Part shown: positions 42,041 through 50,933 of the stretch, piece by piece
Numbering within the stretch: position 1 is the first letter of the stretch
Layout: each line of letters starts with the position of its first letter
NCBI RefSeq assembly: GCF_000954115.1
Contig: NZ_CP010797.1
Span: 4,216,001-4,280,000 of the forward strand
Reading direction: 5' to 3'
Length of the DNA: 64,000 bases
Source of the DNA: Rhodococcus sp. B7740
GTDB lineage: Bacteria > Actinomycetota > Actinomycetes > Mycobacteriales > Mycobacteriaceae
Made by a program: the position numbers and the translations under genes
The notes under the pieces: generated by a model
What the model was told of the DNA's origin: nothing
The model's database searches: none
What the model saw: the letters and a program-made list of their open reading frames with translations, nothing else

Positions 42041-43072
42041 TCAATCCGTGACAACGAACCTCGCCCCACGCGGAATCTGCAACCCCGCCGCATCCCCGAC
42101 CCGCAACGCAGACCCCGCCGCCAACTCCACTTTCACAGTCAGTGATCCCACGGTCACATCCGCGATGCTGCGAAACCCGGTGGGCCGCAGGTTGGAAACA
42201 ACCCCACGAATCCCGTTGCCATCCAGAGTGATCAGCTCGTGCCGCACCAGTAACACGGCAGGCCCGGCCGGCAGAGAAACTCCCGCGACCTCCAACTCCC
42301 CGAGCTCGGAGCGATGGACTCCAACCCCGTCCCACTCGCCTTCGATTTCGTTCATCCCGCCCATCAGTCGCGAGACTGCCAGGGTGCTCGGCCGGGTGTA
42401 GGCCGTCGCGATATCGGAGTGATGCTCCAATCGGCCGTCGATGAGCACCGCGACCGAATCGGCCAGCACCGCCGCCTCCTGCTGATCGTGAGTGACGAGC
42501 AGCAGAGTCTGATCCAACGTCGAACGCAGTTCGCGAACCAGGTCGTGCATCTCGGTGCGCAACAACGGATCCAGTGCACTGAAGGGCTCGTCCAACAACA
42601 ACACGCGCGGTGAGCCGGCGAGCGAACGCGCCAACGCCACCCGCTGAGCCTGCCCGCCCGATACCTCGGACACCGCACGACCTCCGATATCGCCGAGGTG
42701 GACCAGGTCCAGGTACTCCCGGGCACGTTCGCGCGACCGCTTGCGACTGTCCCCGGCGGCGCGGTAGGCGAAGCCGATGTTGTCGAGTACCGACATGTGC
42801 GGGAACAACATCGGACGCTGGAACACCATGCCGACGCCGCGATTCTCGGCCGCGACGTCGTTCACCTCGTGTCCGTCGATGCGCACCGTACCGGCAGTGG
42901 GTGAATCGAGTCCCGCGACGAGTCGTAGTGCAGTGCTCTTGCCCGAGCCCGACGGCCCGAGAATCGCCGTGCACGAACCCGGTGACACGGTGAGATCCAA
43001 CGAATCCAACGCCGCAACCGATTGACCGGCATGGACTTTGGTGAGTCCGTGAACGGACAGTTCGACGCTCAT
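42041..43072 (-). CDS. ABC importer ATPase, YnjD-like
   Basis: 343-residue ATPase: Walker A GPSGSGKSTALRL, Q-loop MVFQRPMLFPHMSV, signature VSGGQAQRVALARSL, Walker B RVLLLDEPFSALD, H-loop VTHDQQEA. After residue 235 a TOBE-like regulatory domain follows (VLLVRHELITLDGNGIRGVV...). It is the last gene of a four-gene import operon. The order ligand-binding protein, permease, permease, ATPase resembles E. coli ynjBCD, with the permease split in two. Substrate not known. Confidence 0.88.
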   Translation of the reverse strand: MSVELSVHGLTKVHAGQSVAALDSLDLTVSPGSCTAILGPSGSGKSTALRLVAGLDSPTAGTVRIDGHEVNDVAAENRGVGMVFQRPMLFPHMSVLDNIGFAYRAAGDSRKRSRERAREYLDLVHLGDIGGRAVSEVSGGQAQRVALARSLAGSPRVLLLDEPFSALDPLLRTEMHDLVRELRSTLDQTLLLVTHDQQEAAVLADSVAVLIDGRLEHHSDIATAYTRPSTLAVSRLMGGMNEIEGEWDGVGVHRSELGELEVAGVSLPAGPAVLLVRHELITLDGNGIRGVVSNLRPTGFRSIADVTVGSLTVKVELAAGSALRVGDAAGLQIPRGARFVVTD

Positions 43073-43842
43073 CGTGCACTCCTACGACGCAATCGGGCCA
43101 GCATGAGCACCAGCAACAGCGGCGGCACCACAGCGGCGACCGACAGTGCAGCCACCACCGAATCGTTGCCGGTCCCGGCAGCGAACGAGGCGACGAGTAT
43201 GGGCACGGTGACCAGTCTGCCTCCACCGATCAGCAGGGTTATCACGTAGTCGCTCCACGCCACGAGGAATGCGAGCAACGCCGCCCCCGCCAACGCCGGA
43301 GCCAACAGCGGAATGCGAATCCGTCGCAGCACCATGGCATTCGACGCACCGAGTGTGCGAGCTTCTTCCTCGTAGCCGATGTCGTACGCGCCGAATGCCA
43401 CTCGCATCAGATACGTCGTGTACGGAATGGCCGCGACGGTCAGCAGAGCGATCACCGCCACCGTGCTCGGAATGCGCGAGCGCAGCACCAGAACGTCGAG
43501 CCCCAACGCCACGGCGAACGGGGGTAGAGCCACAGGCGCGAAAAGAACACCGGCCACGACAGCGGGGCACCGCACGTTACCGTTCACCAGGGCGCGAGCG
43601 GCCAACGCGCCCAATGGCGTTGCGATGGCGGCGACGGCGAGAGCGAGAAGCGTCGATCGCATGAAAGCATCGGCACCCCCGGCATCGAGGGCGCTGCGGA
43701 CGCCGTCGAATCCCCATTCCTGGGGAACCGAACCGGGAAACGACCAGCGATTGCTGATGGCCCACAGGACAACCGGAATCAGCGGCAGCAGGAACCACAG
43801 GACCAACACGGCCCGGCCGGCGAAAGGAGGAACGCGATTCAT
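43069..43842 (-). CDS. ABC importer permease, second subunit (YnjC C-half-like)
   Basis: 257-residue permease with six helices and the EAA loop GYEEEARTLGASNAMVLRRIRIPLL, which docks onto the ATPase. ATG at 43842 gives MNRVPPFAGRAVLVLWF; the overlaps are 4 bases with each neighbour. In E. coli the corresponding permease is one fused chain; here it is separate from the preceding subunit. Confidence 0.85.
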   Translation of the reverse strand: MNRVPPFAGRAVLVLWFLLPLIPVVLWAISNRWSFPGSVPQEWGFDGVRSALDAGGADAFMRSTLLALAVAAIATPLGALAARALVNGNVRCPAVVAGVLFAPVALPPFAVALGLDVLVLRSRIPSTVAVIALLTVAAIPYTTYLMRVAFGAYDIGYEEEARTLGASNAMVLRRIRIPLLAPALAGAALLAFLVAWSDYVITLLIGGGRLVTVPILVASFAAGTGNDSVVAALSVAAVVPPLLLVLMLARLRRRSAR

Positions 43843-44678
43843 TTCCACGCTGCCGATCTGCGCAGATAACGCAGCGCCACCGCGGCCACGACCACCGTCA
43901 GAGCGGTGGCAACGGTTGCCGCAGCAGCAGCCTGCGGACGCGTCTCGAGATCGATCGAGGTGAACAGGCGAATCGCCATCACCGACAACGGCTCCGGATA
44001 CGGGCGACCCAGAATACGGGCCACCTCGTACGAGCCGACCGTGTAGGCGAACGCGATAGCCGCCGACGCGATCAGTGCGGGCCGAGCCAACGGCAGCGTG
44101 ACCAATCGCAGCCGAGCCCACCGGCCTGCACCGAGGGTTGCGGCCGTCTCGTCGAATGCAGCTACTCGGGTGGCGAGCGTGCCCGCCACGACGACGGCCA
44201 CGAAAGCCGATTCCTTCCAGGCGTATTCGAGGACCACGGCGATCCACCACTTCCCACCGATCAATTCCGGCCAGCCACCGTCGGTCATGCCGAGGATTCG
44301 GGGCAGCATCCCCGAATCGGCCAGCAGCAATGCCATCGCGGCGGCACCGATCAGGTGCGGCACCGTGACCGTCACCCCGGCCGCGACCAACGCGGCGCGT
44401 CCACCCGACAGAGCCGTCAGCGCAACGGCCAGCCCGATCACCGTGGCCAACGCCGTCGAGACGATGGCAATCGACAGCGTCAGCCCCACTGAGCGCCACA
44501 GGTCACCGCCGAGCGCCGAATACGCGCCGCCCGACAGTTCGGGGGTTCCGACCAACGGCATCAGACCCAGGCTCTGCAGCACCACCGTCCCGAGACCGCC
44601 GCCGACGACGAGAACGACCAACACGACGGCAGGCAGCACCGCCGCCGTGCCGCGAAAGCTCTTCGTGGACGCGCTCAC
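43839..44678 (-). CDS. ABC importer permease, first subunit (YnjC N-half-like)
   Basis: 279-residue permease with about six helices. The EAA-type loop is FDETAATLGAGRWARLRLVTLPLARPAL. GTG at 44678 overlaps the stop of the binding-protein gene (GTGA). Together with the second permease, the ATPase and the binding protein it makes a complete importer. Confidence 0.85.
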   Translation of the reverse strand: MSASTKSFRGTAAVLPAVVLVVLVVGGGLGTVVLQSLGLMPLVGTPELSGGAYSALGGDLWRSVGLTLSIAIVSTALATVIGLAVALTALSGGRAALVAAGVTVTVPHLIGAAAMALLLADSGMLPRILGMTDGGWPELIGGKWWIAVVLEYAWKESAFVAVVVAGTLATRVAAFDETAATLGAGRWARLRLVTLPLARPALIASAAIAFAYTVGSYEVARILGRPYPEPLSVMAIRLFTSIDLETRPQAAAAATVATALTVVVAAVALRYLRRSAAWK

Positions 44679-45910
44679 TGACCGGCGAGCACGCTTCGAC
44701 GCCAACCCTCGTCGAGCGGCGAGACCCAGTCCGCCGAGAGTTCGGGATGCGCATTGGCCGACAACTCCTCGTAGGAGGGCAGCACCGTCGAACTCGGCAA
44801 CGCCTCGAACTGCGCGCGAGACTCCGGCGTCAATTGATCCAGGTCGAGAACGGTGAATTGACCCCACACGTCCGGCGTCGCCTTCGCGAGTTGTTGCTCG
44901 GGCGACAACGCGAGGTTGGCAACCACCTGTGCCGCGGCCGACTTCCCCGATGTCGATGGGATGGCAAGGAAACTCGCATTCCCGACGGTTCCCTCGTCGA
45001 GAGTCAGGACGCGAGTCTCCGGCGGGAAGGTGCCGTCGGCGACGAGTTTCGGGAGGGTCGCGGGGCCGTAGGTCATGGTCATGTCGACCTGGCCGCCGGC
45101 GTAGAGGGCGTCGAGCTCGGAGGAGGACTGTGGATACGTCGTGCCTTCGCGCCAGAGTGACGGGGCGAGCTCGTTCAGTCGATCGAACAGTGCCGGGGTC
45201 AAGCGGTCGTAGGAGTCCTGATCGAACCGAGCGGGTACCTCGTCGACGCCGCCCGAGGCATTGATCAACGCCTCACGCAGAAACACCGATCCGGTGAAGT
45301 CCGGGGGAGCGGGGTAAGTGAAGCGGCCCGGGTTCGCGCGAGCCCAGTCGAGCACGCCGTCGAATGTCGTCGGCGGATCGGGGATGGCCGCCGCGTTGTA
45401 GACCAATGTGAATTGAGCCTTGTGCCAAGGTGATTCGCAGTTATCGACCGGAGTGCCGAAGTCGTCGAGCAACAGCGGATCCTCGGGATCTGTCAGTTCC
45501 ATGTTCGGCAGGTTCTGCGTCCACCCGCACAGCCACGCGCCCGCCTGCTTGCCGGTGCCGAAGTTCGCGCCGTTGACCCACACCAGGTCGACTTCGCCAT
45601 CGGTGACCCCGGCCTGCCGCTCGGACAGGATGCGGGTGACGGCATCGGTGGTCGATTCCACCGGCACCCGGCGCAGGGTGACGCCTTCCTCGGCCGCCGC
45701 GGGGGTGAGCACATCGTCGACGTAGGCGTTGCCCTGCTCGTCGCCGCCGTACATCCACAGCGAGACGGTCTGCCCCTGTGCCTGCTGTTCGATCTCGCTC
45801 CACGACTGCGCCTCGGCGATCGGAGCTTCCGAATCCGGCGCAGCGCAGGCCGTGAGCAGCAGCCCTGCGCTCGCGGCAATCGTCACTGCGCACCGTACCG
45901 AACGAATCAC
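44675..45910 (-). CDS. ABC importer substrate-binding lipoprotein, YnjB-like
   Basis: 411-residue extracellular solute-binding lipoprotein (lipobox LLTAC). The mature part has WSEIEQQAQGQTVSLWMYGGDEQGNAYVDDVLTPAAAEEGVTLRRVPV, DLVWVNGANFGTGKQAGAWLCGWTQNLPN and a C-terminal NASFLAIPSTSGKSAAAQVVANL, the pattern of COG4134/YnjB proteins. I prefer GTG at 45910 (GGAGG 6 bases upstream) to TTG at 45928. Ligand unknown; distant relatives bind thiamine, iron or sulfate. It heads the minus-strand import operon and diverges from the VTT gene. Confidence 0.86.
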   Translation of the reverse strand: MIRSVRCAVTIAASAGLLLTACAAPDSEAPIAEAQSWSEIEQQAQGQTVSLWMYGGDEQGNAYVDDVLTPAAAEEGVTLRRVPVESTTDAVTRILSERQAGVTDGEVDLVWVNGANFGTGKQAGAWLCGWTQNLPNMELTDPEDPLLLDDFGTPVDNCESPWHKAQFTLVYNAAAIPDPPTTFDGVLDWARANPGRFTYPAPPDFTGSVFLREALINASGGVDEVPARFDQDSYDRLTPALFDRLNELAPSLWREGTTYPQSSSELDALYAGGQVDMTMTYGPATLPKLVADGTFPPETRVLTLDEGTVGNASFLAIPSTSGKSAAAQVVANLALSPEQQLAKATPDVWGQFTVLDLDQLTPESRAQFEALPSSTVLPSYEELSANAHPELSADWVSPLDEGWRRSVLAGQ

Positions 45911-46054
45911 CGTGGGCCTCCAGATCAACCGAAGCAGCCGTCGTCGACGCTGCCCTCACCACCGTAATCGGTCGAATGAGACAACCGCTGAACACGCGGG
46001 CAGACCGGCCGTGTGCACAATGGAGCGTGAACCGTCGGATGAGAGGCACACACC

Positions 46055-46723
46055 GTGACGCAGGACCGCCCGACGCGTCGCCGGCGAGGCACGACCCTGA
46101 AATTGCTCGGGGCCGCCGTGGTCGTCGTCGCTCTGGTGATCGTGCTCGGCACAGTAGACCTGCCCGATCCGTCGTTCATCCGAGACCGAGTGGCGTCGGC
46201 CGGGCCCTGGGGCATCGCGTTGTTCGTCGTGCTCTACGCCGTCCTGTCCGCCACTCCGTTCCCCGCCAGCACGTTGACCATCGCGTCGGGACTGCTGTTC
46301 GGTCTGGCGGTGGGTGCAACCGTTGTGGTGTTCGCCGCCACGATGGGGGCGTATCTCGGGTACTGGGGAGCGCGGGCGCTGGGCCGCGGGCAGGTGGCCC
46401 GCACCGAATGGGACAGGCTCCGCCGGCTCGACGCCATGCTCGGCCGTCGGGGATTGCTGTCGGTTCTGCTCGTGCGTCTGGTGCCGCTGCCGTTCTCGCT
46501 GGTCAACTACGCGGCCGGAGTCAGTGCGGTGGGCCAGCGCGACTACGTGGTGGGCACCATGATCGGCATCGTGCCCGCGACCGTCGCCTACACGGCACTC
46601 GGGGCCTACGGAACGTCTCCGCTGTCGTGGCCGTTCGCCATCGCACTGCTCGCGGTACTGGCGATCGCGGCCGGTTCGGCCCTGTTGGCGCGACGTCTGG
46701 GACTCACCGGAGCTGCCGAATGA
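46055..46723 (+). CDS. TVP38/TMEM64 (VTT) family membrane protein
   Basis: 222-residue membrane protein with a single VTT domain: ATPFPASTLTIASGLLFGLAVGATVVVFAATMGAYLGYWGARALGRG, then LVRLVPLPFSLVNYAAGVSAVGQRDYVVGTMIGIVPATVAYTALGAYG. VTT (DedA-like) proteins are linked to lipid scrambling or transport. GTG at 46055 is used. The gene overlaps the phosphatidyltransferase gene by ATGA, so the two may act on the same lipid. Confidence 0.88.
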   Translation: MTQDRPTRRRRGTTLKLLGAAVVVVALVIVLGTVDLPDPSFIRDRVASAGPWGIALFVVLYAVLSATPFPASTLTIASGLLFGLAVGATVVVFAATMGAYLGYWGARALGRGQVARTEWDRLRRLDAMLGRRGLLSVLLVRLVPLPFSLVNYAAGVSAVGQRDYVVGTMIGIVPATVAYTALGAYGTSPLSWPFAIALLAVLAIAAGSALLARRLGLTGAAE

Positions 46724-47331
46724 TCGACAGCTTTCTGCGCCGCCATCTCGAAGGCCCGCTCGATCGCTGTGCCCGCACGCTCGACCGCCCGTCGATCACG
46801 CCCGACCGCATCACCGCTGCGGGGCTCGTACTCGGTCTCGGTAGTGCGCTGGCAGCGGGTCTGCAGTTCTGGTTGCTCGCGTTGGCCTTGTGGATCGTCT
46901 CCCGCATCGCCGACGGCCTGGACGGACCCTTGGCCCGTAGGCGTGCGACGGGCTCAGGTGCAGGCGGATTCTTCGACATCACCGCCGATTTCATGGTCTA
47001 CGGAACCACCGTGGTGGGCGTCGCGGTCGGTGCCTCGGCCGCATACGACGCCCCATGGTGGCCGTTCCTGCTGGTGCTGTTGGCGTACTACATCAACGGC
47101 ACCGCGTTTCTCGCGTTCTCCTCGATCGCCGAACGCAACGGCCGCACCATCGACGACGGCCGCTCGCTGTCGTTCCTCGGAGGCCTGGCCGAGGGTGCGG
47201 AAACGATTGCCGTGCATTGCCTCTGGCTGCTGCTGCCGGGAATCTCATGGCAGATCGCGGTGGTCTGGGCGGCAGTGGTTGCAGTCAGTTCCGGCCAGCG
47301 AATCATCGCCGGCTATCGCGCCCTCTCCTGA
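46720..47331 (+). CDS. CDP-alcohol phosphatidyltransferase, YnjF-like
   Basis: 203-residue membrane enzyme with the complete motif D-GL-D-G-PL-A-R...G-GFF-D-ITA-D (DGLDGPLARRRATGSG, GGFFDITADF), which binds the CDP-lipid and metal ions. Five or six helices surround it. The family joins an alcohol to a phosphatidyl group; which alcohol is not predictable. In E. coli, ynjF of the same family follows ynjBCD, and here a YnjBCD-like importer is divergent. Converges on the flavoprotein gene with a 29-base overlap. Confidence 0.88.
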   Translation: MIDSFLRRHLEGPLDRCARTLDRPSITPDRITAAGLVLGLGSALAAGLQFWLLALALWIVSRIADGLDGPLARRRATGSGAGGFFDITADFMVYGTTVVGVAVGASAAYDAPWWPFLLVLLAYYINGTAFLAFSSIAERNGRTIDDGRSLSFLGGLAEGAETIAVHCLWLLLPGISWQIAVVWAAVVAVSSGQRIIAGYRALS

Positions 47332-48766
47332 TCCATCTGCTCCGCCCTTTCGCCAGTACGGCCGTTGCCCGCGAGATGACGGGAGAACTCAACTGCGCCT
47401 TCACGTCTGCGATCGCAGAGTTCCACGGACCGTCGTTGTACGTCGGATACGGGTGGGTGGCTCCGGCGAGGTCTCGGGTCCTCAGCCCCTGCTCGATGGC
47501 GATGATCAGCTCCCCGATGGTCTCGCCCGCTCGCGGTCCGATCACGCAGGCCCCGACGATACGACGCTTGGCGTCGAGCACCAGCGTCGTCGATCCGTTC
47601 GTTGCCCCCTCGGTGACGGCGCGGTCGACGTGGTGGTGGTCGAGGGTCTGCAGTCGCAACCCGCACTGCCTGGCGGTGCGCACATCGATTCCGGCCGAGG
47701 CGATCTCGGGATCGGTGAACGTCACTCGTGGAGTTCCCGTGGTACTCACCTTTCGCCGAAGGCCGAGGACTGCATTGCTCGCGGCCAGACTGCCGTGCAC
47801 GCCTGCGGTGTGCGTGAACTGCGGGTGACCGGTGAGATCCCCGGCCGCCCAGATGCGAGGATTGGTGGTCCGCAGATTCTCGTCGACCTGTACGAATCCG
47901 TTGTCGCTCAAAGCCACTCCGGCCGCCTCCAAGCTGAGTGCCGCGGTGCGCGGCGTTCGTCCGGTGGCGATCAGAACGCGGTCGAATTCGAGTTCGACGC
48001 CCGTGTCGGTGCTGGCCGAGCCGTCGTCGATGCGGACGACGGCGGTGGAGGTCAGGACCCGCACGCCCTCGTCCGTGAGGGTCTGCGTCAGTACGGACGA
48101 GGCCGACCGGTCCTCGCGGGGAAGGATCGTGGCCGACCGCCCGACGAGGGTCACGTCTGACCCGAGACGCGAGAATGCCTGCGCCATCTCGCAACCCACC
48201 GATCCGGCTCCCACGATCAGCAGTCGCTGCGGTAAGTTCGTCAGATCCCAGAGGGTGTCGCTGGTCAGGTAGTCCACGTGCTCGATGTCGTCGATTGCCG
48301 GCACCGTGGGATGCGCGCCGGTGGTCACGATCGCCTGACCGAAATGCAGTATCCGCGTTCCGACTCTCACAGTGTTCGGACCGGTGAAGACCGCGTCGCC
48401 GCTGATCACCTGTACTCCGGCCTCGGTGAGGGCCGCAGGTGAATCGATCGGCGCGATCTCGGCGATCGCACCGTGCACGTGCCGCATCACGCGCGCGAAA
48501 TCGACGCGTGGCGGTTCGGTGTCGATGCCGAAGCGGGACGCGGATCGAACCGTCGCGGCCACCGAAGCCGCCGCGAGCAATGCTTTGGACGGAACGCATC
48601 CGGTCCACAGGCAGTCGCCGCCGGTGCGGTCACGCTCGATCAGTACGACACGTACACCGAAGCCCGCCGCGGTCTTCGCTGCCACGATGCCGGCGGTACC
48701 GCCGCCCACGACGACCACGTCGGCACGGTTCTCGGGCACACTCGAAGTCGAACGACGGATTCCCAT
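47303..48766 (-). CDS. FAD-dependent pyridine nucleotide-disulfide oxidoreductase, mercuric reductase-like
   Basis: 487-residue flavoprotein: FAD-binding GGGTAGIVAAKTA, redox-active disulfide GGDCLWTGCVPSKALL, NAD-binding GAGSVGCEMAQAFSRLG, second FAD motif TTNPRIWAAGDLTG, and dimerisation domain ending GATHPYPTYNDGPWNS. It lacks the C-terminal Cys pair of MerA, so mercury reduction is unlikely; it groups with MerA/Lpd-like reductases often found beside VTT genes. ATG at 48766 with GGGAGG upstream. Substrate unknown, possibly a membrane-linked disulfide or quinone. Confidence 0.85.
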   Translation of the reverse strand: MGIRRSTSSVPENRADVVVVGGGTAGIVAAKTAAGFGVRVVLIERDRTGGDCLWTGCVPSKALLAAASVAATVRSASRFGIDTEPPRVDFARVMRHVHGAIAEIAPIDSPAALTEAGVQVISGDAVFTGPNTVRVGTRILHFGQAIVTTGAHPTVPAIDDIEHVDYLTSDTLWDLTNLPQRLLIVGAGSVGCEMAQAFSRLGSDVTLVGRSATILPREDRSASSVLTQTLTDEGVRVLTSTAVVRIDDGSASTDTGVELEFDRVLIATGRTPRTAALSLEAAGVALSDNGFVQVDENLRTTNPRIWAAGDLTGHPQFTHTAGVHGSLAASNAVLGLRRKVSTTGTPRVTFTDPEIASAGIDVRTARQCGLRLQTLDHHHVDRAVTEGATNGSTTLVLDAKRRIVGACVIGPRAGETIGELIIAIEQGLRTRDLAGATHPYPTYNDGPWNSAIADVKAQLSSPVISRATAVLAKGRSRWIRRGRDSRR

Positions 48767-48802
48767 ACCTCCCACTATGCCTGCGCCTTGGAGAGACCCG
48801 AG

Positions 48803-49453
48803 ATGAGACGACCGACCAAGTACACCGTCTCGGCGCGCCTGTACGACGTGATCTCCTTCGAGTGGCCGGTGTATCGCGCTGGGCGGGAGGCGGCGTTCGA
48901 GTTGCTGAATCTGCCTGTGGGGAGCCATGTTCTGGACCTCGGCTGCGGGACGGGGCTGAATTTCGCGGGGCTGCAGCGGATGATCGGCCCGACCGGCTCG
49001 ATCACCGGAGTCGACGCCAGCCCGCAGATGCTCGAACAGGCCCGACGGCGAGCCGACCGCGCCGGTTGGGGCAACGTCACGCTCGTCGCAGCCGACGCCA
49101 CCGCCCTGACGTCCGCGGATCTGGGGGAACAGGCCCCGTTCGATGCGGCCCTGAGCACCTACGCGCTGTCGCTGATGACGCCATGGCAGGCGGCCCTCGA
49201 GGCGATGATCGCGGCGACGAGAGTGGGCGGCGTCGTGGCTGTCGTCGACATGCAGCGTCCCGTCGGATGGTCGGCGGGGTGGACCCCGCTGGCGAAGCTT
49301 GCGTGTCGACTGGGAGGGTCGGACATCGAGGCTCATCCGTGGACGGCGATGACGCCACTGCTGCAGGATCTTTCGGCCCGCGCTGTCCGCGGAGGCCACA
49401 TTCAGATTCGCGTCGGGACTGTCGGCTCCCGTCTCGCAGAGCCGAATTACTGA
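48803..49453 (+). CDS. class I SAM-dependent methyltransferase
   Basis: 216-residue methyltransferase. Motif I VLDLGCGTGLNFAG, motif II GVDASPQMLEQARRRA, and LVAADATAL define the AdoMet fold (Ubie/Methyltransf_25 type). The N-terminal YDVISFEWPVYRAGREAAFELL may lie over the substrate. ATG at 48803 after GAGAGAC. Divergent from the flavoprotein with a 36-base gap, suggesting linked control. Target unknown; a lipid or quinone would suit the neighbours. Confidence 0.85.
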   Translation: MRRPTKYTVSARLYDVISFEWPVYRAGREAAFELLNLPVGSHVLDLGCGTGLNFAGLQRMIGPTGSITGVDASPQMLEQARRRADRAGWGNVTLVAADATALTSADLGEQAPFDAALSTYALSLMTPWQAALEAMIAATRVGGVVAVVDMQRPVGWSAGWTPLAKLACRLGGSDIEAHPWTAMTPLLQDLSARAVRGGHIQIRVGTVGSRLAEPNY

Positions 49454-49560
49454 AGGTCGCACAACTGTCGTTGCCTTCAGTGTATCGCCGGGTAGGGGGC
49501 TTGCGGCAAGACCCCGTCGGCGGTGCACACTCTTCCGGCTACCGACACGGAGGAGTTGTG

Positions 49561-49998
49561 ATGGCAGACATGGCCGATACACCGGAGCGATTTCGCGTAC
49601 ACGAGTCCGGTGCCTACTTTCATGGCACGAAGGCCGATCTCGAGGCCGGTGATCTTCTGGTCTCGGGCTATCGCTCGAATTATCGTCCCGAGCACATCTC
49701 GAACTACGTCTACATGACCAAGGTGCTCGACGGTGCCGTGCTCGCGGCCGAAATGGCCGTCGGCGAGGGGAATCCGCGGGTCTACATCGTGCAGCCGACC
49801 GGCAGTGTCGAGGACGACCCGAACGTCACGGACAAGAAGTTTCTCGGCAACCCGACCCACTCCTATCGCAGTGCGGAACCGTTGCGCGTCATCGCGGAGA
49901 TGACCGACTGGGTCGGTCATTCGCCCGAATACCTGCAGCGTTTCCGAGACGGTCTGGAGGCGTTGCGGCGAACGGGAACTGCCGTTCTCTACGACTAG
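49561..49998 (+). CDS. arr: NAD+:rifampin ADP-ribosyltransferase
   Basis: 145-residue Arr, which transfers ADP-ribose from NAD+ to a rifamycin hydroxyl and inactivates the drug. YFHGTKADLEAGDLLVSGYRSNYRPEHISNYVYMTKVLDGAVLAAEMAVGEGNPRVYIVQPTGSVEDDPNVTDKKFLGNPTHSYRS covers the whole catalytic region known from Arr-ms. The length is standard. ATG at 49561 after GGAGG (49550-49554). It is chromosomal and flanked by housekeeping-type genes, so intrinsic rather than recently acquired. Confidence 0.94.
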   Translation: MADMADTPERFRVHESGAYFHGTKADLEAGDLLVSGYRSNYRPEHISNYVYMTKVLDGAVLAAEMAVGEGNPRVYIVQPTGSVEDDPNVTDKKFLGNPTHSYRSAEPLRVIAEMTDWVGHSPEYLQRFRDGLEALRRTGTAVLYD

Positions 49999-50035
49999 GC
50001 GACACTCTCCGGTGATTTTTCGCTCGGGCCGAGGT

Positions 50036-50869
50036 TCACCCGATCACGACGGCACGTGCGTTGCGGTCACCTGATCGGAGCCGATTCGCCGAGAGCCTGC
50101 GAAAAGCGTTGGGGTGAAAACGAACAACGAGCAAGCCGGCCGCACCATCACTTCTTCTGGCGTCGGCTCCCGCCGTGCCAGTCCTGGACCACGCCCGCTT
50201 CGTCGTCCTGCAACCGAGGGCCTTCAACTGAGGAAGCTCACGCAGACTGCGCTTCATCTCGGCGAAGCCGGGGAAGCGGGCGAGGCCGATCACGTTGTCC
50301 CACAGCGCTACTGCCTCCTCGTCGCTGGGGAGTCTGCTGATCACCGGACCGAAGAAGGCGACGCCGTCCGGCGGCTCGAAGGCGATGATGGGTGTGCCGA
50401 CGTCCTTGCCGGTCAGTGACAGCGCATGATCGGTTTCGGCTCGGATCTCCTCGTCCAGAGACGAGTCATCCAGTGCTGCGGTGTGACGGGTGGGTAGCCC
50501 GAGTTCTTCGAGGATCGGCCCGAGGAATTCCGCGGTGCCGCGATGTCCGTGGCTCGCAGCGTCGTCGGGCACCACCTCGGTGTCGAAGATGTGCGTGCCG
50601 AGGGCCTCGTACAGTGGCCCGATCGCGTCCGACCCGTGCTCGCGACGAATGTCGGCGGCAGCCCGCAACAGTCGCAGACCTGCGGTGTGACCGGCCTCGT
50701 ACTCGGGTGGAAAGTGCGCGTCGTAATCGATGTGCGAATTGAGCAGCCGCAGCGAGATGAACCGCCAGTCGACGGTGTAGTCGCGTTGGGCTTGGACCTT
50801 GCGGACCCATTTGCTGGTCATCCAGGCGAACGGGCACACCGGATCGAAGTAGAAGTCGATATCGGCCAT
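50036..50869 (-). CDS. DsbA-fold protein, mycothiol-dependent nitroreductase-like, with frameshifted end
   Basis: 277-residue protein of the Rv2466c-like DsbA group: DIDFYFDPVCPFAWMTSKWVRKV opens a thioredoxin fold, GTPIIAFEPPDGVAFFGPVISRLP marks the cis-Pro side. The usual CPWC is CPFA here, leaving one cysteine. Relatives are about 205-220 residues; after ELPQLKAL the frame runs on into 60 unlike residues rich in Arg. In the neighbouring frame the same DNA reads LQDDEAGVVQDWHGGSRR and stops at 50148, which looks like the true tail. A one-base indel near 50205-50220 is therefore likely. Confidence 0.75.
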   Translation of the reverse strand: MADIDFYFDPVCPFAWMTSKWVRKVQAQRDYTVDWRFISLRLLNSHIDYDAHFPPEYEAGHTAGLRLLRAAADIRREHGSDAIGPLYEALGTHIFDTEVVPDDAASHGHRGTAEFLGPILEELGLPTRHTAALDDSSLDEEIRAETDHALSLTGKDVGTPIIAFEPPDGVAFFGPVISRLPSDEEAVALWDNVIGLARFPGFAEMKRSLRELPQLKALGCRTTKRAWSRTGTAGADARRSDGAAGLLVVRFHPNAFRRLSANRLRSGDRNARAVVIG

Positions 50870-50933
50870 CGGGGGGACGCTCCTTCTGGGACGGAAGTTC
50901 CGTGTGGTCGACGGTATACCCGCGCCGACGCTG

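Noticed and set aside
45911..46054. TPP or other riboswitch before the YnjB-like gene
   Set aside because: The 144-base spacer has no conserved THI-box sequence or other aptamer that I can recognise; nothing supports thiamine as ligand.
47303..48766. Mercuric reductase (merA)
   Set aside because: The FAD and disulfide motifs fit, but the C-terminal cysteine pair and any mer genes are missing.
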